Below, piece by piece: positions 58,893 through 64,000 of a stretch of 64,000 nt of DNA (position 1 is its first letter; each line of letters opens with the position of its first letter). Under the pieces are notes generated by a model. It was given only the letters and a program-made list of their open reading frames with translations. It was not told where the DNA came from and did not search any database. The translations under genes were made by a program, and so were the position numbers. This DNA is from Kribbella steppae (lineage in GTDB: Bacteria > Actinomycetota > Actinomycetes > Propionibacteriales > Kribbellaceae), in the NCBI RefSeq assembly GCF_004342025.1, contig NZ_SLWN01000007.1, forward strand, positions 491,881-555,880, in the 5' to 3' direction.

Positions 58893-60818
58893 CTACAGGA
58901 CCACGGTGAAGCCGCCTGGCTGAATCAGGGCCTGGGAGGTTGTCCCGGTCAGACGACGGCGGGAGTGGAGAACGCCCGAGGCGGTGTACGTGTAGGCGGT
59001 GGTGCCTGGGGTGGTCTTGAGGCTGTGGGTTCGGGGATGTGGGTCGACGCTGGCCAACAGAACGGCTGGGCCCAGGCGGAGGGTGCTGATGGTGGGGAGC
59101 AGGAGGAGTGCGTCGACTTGGAGGTCCTGGCCGGATACGGCTGTCGCTTTGAGGGTTGTGGCGTACGGCGGTAGCGGTGTGGGCAGCGTGATTGGCTGGA
59201 GGGCGCCCGGGGCCGCAGAGATGCCTTGAGGGCCAAGCGCATCGTGGTCAATGGATCCGAGTGACAGAGAGCCCGTGGTCCACCTGGAACGGCCGGGGCT
59301 CACGAGATTGACGACCGGCAGGACCAGGCGCGGCAAAGATGCGGAGGGCAGAGTCCACGCCGCGCTGCCGCCATTAGCCAACGAGACGTAGGAACCGTTG
59401 CTCCATTGGGATTCGCCGGTCCAGGCGGACGGCGGGGTCACGACTTGGCCGCCTACCGCAGCCTCACCTTCAACCACCTGCAAGCCGGAGTGCGTCAATG
59501 GACCCCCACTCAGCCTGGCAAGGCCCGGGTCGGCGTCCAGCGCGAGCATGGAGAGTTGGCCGTGGATGGTGGATTCGGCGCCGGAGTTGCGGTTGATGAC
59601 GCCGTCGCCGGAGATGCCGTCGTACGTGCGGCCGGTGGACGGGTCGTACATGGGTGAGCCGGCCCGGTTCGCGCCGAAGTACCAGGCGGCGACGAAGGCG
59701 GCGACCTGCTTCAGCCCGGGCAGTCCGACTGCCAGTAGACCCTGCAGCCGGGCGTCGACGCCGTACGCGATCTGAGTACGGTCGATCGGTGCCGGCAGCC
59801 AGCCATTGTCGGGTCCGCCGGCGGTCATGAGCAGTGGTGTGAAGCCGGCCGTGTCTCCAATGGCAGGTCCGAGTGGAGTACGCACTACCGACGCAGCAGC
59901 AGCGAGTGCGGACGGCATCTGCGCGCCCCACGCGTGCCAGACCGAGATCGACTCGCCCCACGGCAGCAGGGCGCGGAACGGCCATTGCCGAGTCGACCCG
60001 GCACTCATGTGAGAGATGCCGTCGGCGAACTGGGTCAGTGCGCGTCGAGCCCGCGTGGACCCGCCGGCACGGGCGTACGCCGCCAGGCCGAGTACTGCCT
60101 CGGATGTCGCGTCGGCGCCGTTCACGATGAGCCAAGCGGGTACGCGGCGGCCGTCGACGATGTTCCACTGGCCGTAGCGGACCAGCACCTGGCGCTCCAG
60201 CGCAGCGAGAGCCAACTCGAGCCGAGCCTTCAAGAAGTCGGCAAAGCGACTGTCCACCAGGCGGAAGGCGTCGTAGCCCTCCCCCAGCGCCCACACCGTC
60301 CGGGCCAGCCAGTACGACGGCCCGGAGTCGGACGGGTCGGGAAGCTCCACTGGATCGGCGCTGGGGTTGAGCGTGCCGTCTGGCTGCATCCACAGGACCA
60401 CGTTGCCGTTGGGCGACTGGAGGAACGTCAACCCACGCAGGAGTTCAAAGGCTGCTGTCAGCGAGGAGCGGTCACGAAACTGGCCCCAATGCCGTAGGTA
60501 GACCACGGCAGCGCGGGAGATGTCGTCCGCGTTGTAGGCGCCCTGGCCGTAGGTGTCGGTGACCGGGTCGTACGTCCCGCCGCCGATGCGCTTGTAGGAG
60601 CCGTCGGCCTGCCGGTCGGCGTACGTCCAGAGCACACCCAGAGGTCCGGAGCCGTAGGTGCTGTGGCCGGCGGCCGTGGGTGGTGTGACCGACGTACGCA
60701 GGTAGTCGAGATGGGCGAGGTTGCTCAGACGACCAGAAGCAGAAGCCGGCAAAGTGACAGCAGAAGCGGCGCCCAGAGCTACAGCTCCACCGAGGACGGT
60801 TCGGCGGGTGACAGTCAT
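58893..60818 (-). CDS. Tat-secreted protein of unknown function in the sugar operon
   Basis: 641 aa. A twin-arginine signal (VTRRTVLGGAVALGAASAVT) is followed by a ~400-residue helical region (DDISRAAVVYLRHWGQFRDR, WLARTVWALGEGYDAFRLVD) like an (alpha/alpha)6 toroid. A C-terminal beta part follows (~430-641). This layout resembles glycoside hydrolases or lyases, but no catalytic signature is certain. It overlaps the GH130 gene end by four bases, so it is in the same operon. It may trim the glycan outside the cell before uptake. Confidence 0.7.
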   Translation of the reverse strand: MTVTRRTVLGGAVALGAASAVTLPASASGRLSNLAHLDYLRTSVTPPTAAGHSTYGSGPLGVLWTYADRQADGSYKRIGGGTYDPVTDTYGQGAYNADDISRAAVVYLRHWGQFRDRSSLTAAFELLRGLTFLQSPNGNVVLWMQPDGTLNPSADPVELPDPSDSGPSYWLARTVWALGEGYDAFRLVDSRFADFLKARLELALAALERQVLVRYGQWNIVDGRRVPAWLIVNGADATSEAVLGLAAYARAGGSTRARRALTQFADGISHMSAGSTRQWPFRALLPWGESISVWHAWGAQMPSALAAAASVVRTPLGPAIGDTAGFTPLLMTAGGPDNGWLPAPIDRTQIAYGVDARLQGLLAVGLPGLKQVAAFVAAWYFGANRAGSPMYDPSTGRTYDGISGDGVINRNSGAESTIHGQLSMLALDADPGLARLSGGPLTHSGLQVVEGEAAVGGQVVTPPSAWTGESQWSNGSYVSLANGGSAAWTLPSASLPRLVLPVVNLVSPGRSRWTTGSLSLGSIDHDALGPQGISAAPGALQPITLPTPLPPYATTLKATAVSGQDLQVDALLLLPTISTLRLGPAVLLASVDPHPRTHSLKTTPGTTAYTYTASGVLHSRRRLTGTTSQALIQPGGFTVVL

Positions 60819-61873
60819 GTCAGCCGGTCCAATCTGGCGACACCGATGGCGGCGTCGGCCATTCCGTAGAAGACGTACCGCACCCCTTCGACCACCTCGA
60901 TGGCAGTCGGGAACACCACGTTCCCGACCGTTCCGACCCGCTCCTCCTCCGTCTCCGGCACGAGAAGCGGTTCCGTCGACCGGGCGAGAACCCGGGTCAC
61001 ATCGGACGCGTCCAGCAGCAGCGCCCCCGCCGCATAGCTGACCTTCTGTGTCGTCGGGTCGAAGCCCTGCGGCTGCTCACCCGTCACCCCGTGGTGGATC
61101 ACCAGCCAGCCCTCTGGCACCCGCAGTGGCGCCGGACCGGCCCCGATCTTCAGTTCTTCGAAGGGGTACTCCGACATCGCCACCAGCCGGTGGTTGCGCA
61201 GGTGCACCAGATTCCGCACATCACGTTCGACGTCGGCGACCGGCACGAACGACACCCAGATCCCCGGCCGATCGTCGGTCACGCCCGCCGGCAGGTGCAC
61301 GCCCTCCCCCTCGCGGAACCAGCCGAGATCCCACATCGGCCGGTGCAGCATCGCGTACGACGGCTCGCCGTCCGGATCGGTCACCGGCTCGGGGAAGAAC
61401 ACCGTGTCCTTGTTCGGGAACAGGTTCAGATCGGTGTCCAACGCCGCCTGGTACTCGAAGTGCAGCGGTCCCAGCCGCTCCCAGTTCCGCAGATCGTGCG
61501 ACACGGCGAGCGCGGGCTTCGGGCCGAGCGGGCCGTAGGCGACGTACGTCATCACGTGCGTGTTCAGCGACGGAATCCAGGTCACCCGCGGGTCCTCGAC
61601 GCCGGCGTTGTTCAGCCCGCGCTCCCAGCCCTCGTCCGGCGCCAGTACGACGCCCTCCCGTCGTACGCCGACCGGCACACCGTCCTTCAACTCCACCGCG
61701 GCCAGACCGACGCGCGATACGTTGCCCGTAGCAACCAGTCGCGGGAGCAGGTAGAGCTGACCGTCCGGCGTGTGCCCGGTGGCCGGGTTCAGGACCCCCT
61801 CGGCCTCGAGTTCGTTGCCCGGCTCGGGCGTCATCATCACGCCGACACGGGTGAGCGCATAAGGAACAGTCAC
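60815..61873 (-). CDS. GH130-family glycosidase/phosphorylase
   Basis: 352 aa from GTG 61873 with GGAAAGG upstream. Five-bladed propeller signatures of GH130: NNAGVEDPRVTWIPSLNTHV, ALDTDLNLFPNKDTVFFPEP, and HHGVTGEQPQGFD. GH130 enzymes are phosphorylases or hydrolases for beta-mannosides and mannose-N-glycans. It is cytoplasmic, so it acts on oligosaccharides brought in by the downstream permeases. The start lies 26 bp after the MalG-like gene. Confidence 0.88.
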   Translation of the reverse strand: MTVPYALTRVGVMMTPEPGNELEAEGVLNPATGHTPDGQLYLLPRLVATGNVSRVGLAAVELKDGVPVGVRREGVVLAPDEGWERGLNNAGVEDPRVTWIPSLNTHVMTYVAYGPLGPKPALAVSHDLRNWERLGPLHFEYQAALDTDLNLFPNKDTVFFPEPVTDPDGEPSYAMLHRPMWDLGWFREGEGVHLPAGVTDDRPGIWVSFVPVADVERDVRNLVHLRNHRLVAMSEYPFEELKIGAGPAPLRVPEGWLVIHHGVTGEQPQGFDPTTQKVSYAAGALLLDASDVTRVLARSTEPLLVPETEEERVGTVGNVVFPTAIEVVEGVRYVFYGMADAAIGVARLDRLT

Positions 61874-61899
61874 AACGAAAGCCTTTCCAGAAAGACGAA

Positions 61900-62721
61900 T
61901 TAGCCCTTGACCCCGGATTCGAGGTTCGAGGCGATGAAGCGGCGCTGGAAGATCAGGAACAACGTCACGGCGGGCGCGGCCAGCACACACGCCCCGGCGA
62001 GGACGGCGCCGAACGGGTTCGCCGCCCGGGCCGACACGGTGGTCAGGTAGTTCGACAGCGACACCGCGAGCGGCTGCAGATCCTGCTGCTTGGTGATCAG
62101 GAACGGCCAGAGGAACTCGTTCCACGGCCCGATGAACGTCAGCAGTACGCCGGTCAGCAACGCAGGCCGCACCAACGGGACCGCGACCCGCCACAGGATG
62201 CTCAGCTCCGACGCACCGTCGATCCGGGCCGCGTCGAACAGCTCCTGCGGTAGCTGCAGGAAGTACTGCCGGAACACGAAGACCGCGGTCGAGTTGATCG
62301 CGAACGGCAGGATCATCCCGAGATACGAGTCGGCCAGTCCGTAACTGCGCACGATCATCACGTACAACGGAATGGTCAGCAGCTGGAACGGGATCACCTG
62401 GACCAGCAGCATCAGGTTGAACACGGCCCCGCGACCGCGGAACTGCAGCCGGGCCAAGGCATAGCCCGCGAGGACGCCGAACACCAGCGTCCCGAGGATG
62501 ACACCGCCGGTGAAGATCCCCGAGTTGACCAGCGACCGGCCGAGGCTGATCGCCGCGTTGATCTCGCCGTAGTTGTGCAGCGTCAGGTTCCCGGGCTCCG
62601 GGAACGCACCACGCACCGACGGATCCGGCTCGGTCTGCAAGCTCCCGATCAGCATGTAGTAGAAGGGGAACAGGAACACGAAAGCGCCCAGCAGCAAGAC
62701 GACGAATCGACGCCACATCAC
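61900..62721 (-). CDS. Carbohydrate ABC transporter permease (MalG-type), second system
   Basis: 273 aa, six membrane helices, EAA loop DAARIDGASELSILWRVAVP, followed by LVRPALLTGVLLTF. Start GTG 62721 overlaps the MalF-type stop; ATG 62718 is the alternative. It belongs to the operon binding protein - MalF - MalG - GH130 - Tat protein. Confidence 0.94.
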   Translation of the reverse strand: MMWRRFVVLLLGAFVFLFPFYYMLIGSLQTEPDPSVRGAFPEPGNLTLHNYGEINAAISLGRSLVNSGIFTGGVILGTLVFGVLAGYALARLQFRGRGAVFNLMLLVQVIPFQLLTIPLYVMIVRSYGLADSYLGMILPFAINSTAVFVFRQYFLQLPQELFDAARIDGASELSILWRVAVPLVRPALLTGVLLTFIGPWNEFLWPFLITKQQDLQPLAVSLSNYLTTVSARAANPFGAVLAGACVLAAPAVTLFLIFQRRFIASNLESGVKG

Positions 62722-63641
62722 TCATCCCTCCCCACGAAGCGTCGTTCGATCAGCGTGAGAAGCAGTACGCCGATCACCAGCAGCACTCCGATCGCGGATC
62801 CGATGTCCGGGTTCCCCTGCTCGATGGCTTTCTGGTACATCACCAGCACCGGCGACGCCGACGCTCCGTCCGGACCGCCACCACCGGTCAGCAGATAAGG
62901 CTCGGTGAACAGGTTCGCCCCGGTCACCGTCGCGAGCAGGACGACGAGCGCCGTCACCGGCCGGACGCCGGGCACGGTCACGTTCAGGAACGACTTCCAG
63001 CGGCCGGCACCGTCCATCGAGGCCGCTTCGTACAGATCCTTCGAGACGTTCTGCAGCGCGGCCAGATACAGCAGGATGAAGAACCCGAGCTGTTTCCAGG
63101 TCACGTAGATCGCGATCGTCGGCATCGCCAGCTTCGAGTTCACCAGCCAGGACGGGTCGGGGGCGAGCGGGCCGAGGATGGAGTTGACCAGCCCGTTCGA
63201 GTTGAACAGGAACAGCCAGACCCCGACCACCGCGACGCTCGCGGTCACGTATGGCACGTAGTAGCTGACCCGGAAGAACGTCCGCCAGCGGATCGCCGCG
63301 TTCAGCGCGTTCGCTAGACCGAGCGACAGCACCACCGTCAGCGGCACGTTGATCACCAGGAACACGAGCACGTTCCCGAAGGCCCGCCGTACCGCGGGAT
63401 CCGACAACACGGTGGCGTAGTTCTCGAATCCCACGAACGGCCGATCCACGATCGCGCCGGGCGCGGTGAAGAAGTAGTCGTGGAACGACATGTAGACGGC
63501 GAACCCGAGCGGGTAGGCGAACACCGCCGCCAGGAAGACCAGGTACGGCGTGACGAAGGCGGAACCGATCGGCTGGTCACCCAGCACCTTCGCCAGAATG
63601 CCACGCCGTCCCGCGGTGCCGGACGAGGCCAATCGGCTCAT
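62718..63641 (-). CDS. Carbohydrate ABC transporter permease (MalF-type), second system
   Basis: 307 aa. EAA loop EAASMDGAGRWKSFLNVTVP. About six helices after a ~30-residue N-terminal cytoplasmic region. ATGA overlap with the binding-protein gene. Confidence 0.94.
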   Translation of the reverse strand: MSRLASSGTAGRRGILAKVLGDQPIGSAFVTPYLVFLAAVFAYPLGFAVYMSFHDYFFTAPGAIVDRPFVGFENYATVLSDPAVRRAFGNVLVFLVINVPLTVVLSLGLANALNAAIRWRTFFRVSYYVPYVTASVAVVGVWLFLFNSNGLVNSILGPLAPDPSWLVNSKLAMPTIAIYVTWKQLGFFILLYLAALQNVSKDLYEAASMDGAGRWKSFLNVTVPGVRPVTALVVLLATVTGANLFTEPYLLTGGGGPDGASASPVLVMYQKAIEQGNPDIGSAIGVLLVIGVLLLTLIERRFVGRDE

Positions 63642-64000
63642 GACTGTGCGGCGAGCTGATCGACCTTCTGCGCGGCGCCGTCGAGGGCCGCACCGGGATC
63701 CTCTTGGCCGAAGATGACGGACTTGGAGTACGCATCCCGGAAGGTCTGCCAGATGGTGATCGAGTTCGCCACGTTCGGCACCTCGACCGTCCGCGCCGCC
63801 TGGTCCGCGAACGTCTTGTACGCCGGGTTCTTGGCGAAGTAGTCGGCGTACGTCGTCGCCACGTCCTTACGCAGCGGCATCTGTCCGGTCGTGTCCAGCA
63901 ACTTCCCGTCCTGCTCCTTGCTGGTGGCGAACTTCAGCACCTCCCACGCGGTACCGCGGTTCTTGCAGGCCGAGTACATCGCGACGTTCTTCGCATCCGA
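63638..64000 (-). CDS. Sugar-binding protein of the second ABC system, C-terminal part
   Basis: The last ~120 residues of an extracellular solute-binding protein (family 1); the gene continues beyond the right edge. Visible pattern: RGTAWEVLKFATSKEQDGKL, then GQMPLRKDVATTY and the C-terminal helix ALDGAAQKVDQLAAQ, typical of these proteins. The stop overlaps the MalF-type start. The ligand cannot be deduced, but the GH130 enzyme suggests mannose-containing oligosaccharides. Confidence 0.9.
   Translation of the reverse strand, partial: SDAKNVAMYSACKNRGTAWEVLKFATSKEQDGKLLDTTGQMPLRKDVATTYADYFAKNPAYKTFADQAARTVEVPNVANSITIWQTFRDAYSKSVIFGQEDPGAALDGAAQKVDQLAAQS

Overview
The window is chromosomal DNA of a high-GC actinomycete. 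The codon usage, the frequent GTG starts, the ATGA/GTGA gene couplings, and the set of Rv3235-family, DUF6912, DUF2505, WS/DGAT, Ku and two ABC sugar clusters resemble Kribbella or a near relative in the Nocardioidaceae/Kribbellaceae. This placement rests on gene content and style, not on a marker gene. No rRNA, tRNA or CRISPR array was seen.

Layout. 0-3.8 kb: an ECF sigma factor, its zinc-binding anti-sigma-like membrane partner and an ABC exporter, all translationally coupled. 3.8-6 kb: a gene-poor scar with an integrase fragment, a gene start fragment, a DinB/DUF664 enzyme and a small secreted protein. 6-7.9 kb: a DUF4118 sensor-like protein and a CDF metal transporter. 7.9-16 kb: an accessory module of membrane-anchored proteins around a subtilase (S8), a TPR-CHAT caspase-like protease, an ECF sigma factor and a small acidic protein coupled to that sigma factor; this is the best candidate for an undescribed system. 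16-23.6 kb: a two-component system, tryptophan 2,3-dioxygenase, a secreted GH76 mannanase-like enzyme, an ArsR-type regulator and membrane proteins. 23.6-33.3 kb: a carbohydrate uptake and polysaccharide degradation region (DUF624, two permeases, a lipoprotein binding protein, a 2-hydroxyacid dehydrogenase, a DeoR/LacI hybrid regulator, DUF2264 and heparinase II/III-like proteins). 33.5-48.9 kb: mixed housekeeping and metabolic genes (DUF2505, a zinc ribbon, lipase, TetR regulators, proline catabolism pruA, hydrolase, VOC, Ku, WS/DGAT, cupredoxin lipoprotein with a polytopic membrane protein, GT87, HAD). 49-55.2 kb: DUF4097, CpaE-like and SAF/CpaB-like genes, an excisionase-type HTH, a LysM protein broken by an apparent one-base deletion, and an Rv3235-family protein. 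55.5-58.9 kb: YCII protein, a decayed repeat-rich stretch, an AraC regulator and an APH-like phosphotransferase, also broken by an apparent one-base deletion. 58.9-64 kb: a second sugar ABC operon with a GH130 enzyme and a Tat-secreted protein, running off the right edge.

How the genes work together. Three regulatory arrangements stand out: two ECF sigma factors with likely cognate regulators, one tied to an ABC exporter and the other to the CHAT/S8 module; and a DeoR/LacI hybrid whose intergenic region carries three TTCA boxes at exact 20-bp spacing. A near-perfect hairpin buries the Shine-Dalgarno sequence of a small zinc-ribbon gene at 34 kb. All functional assignments are by motif recognition by eye; no database search was run.
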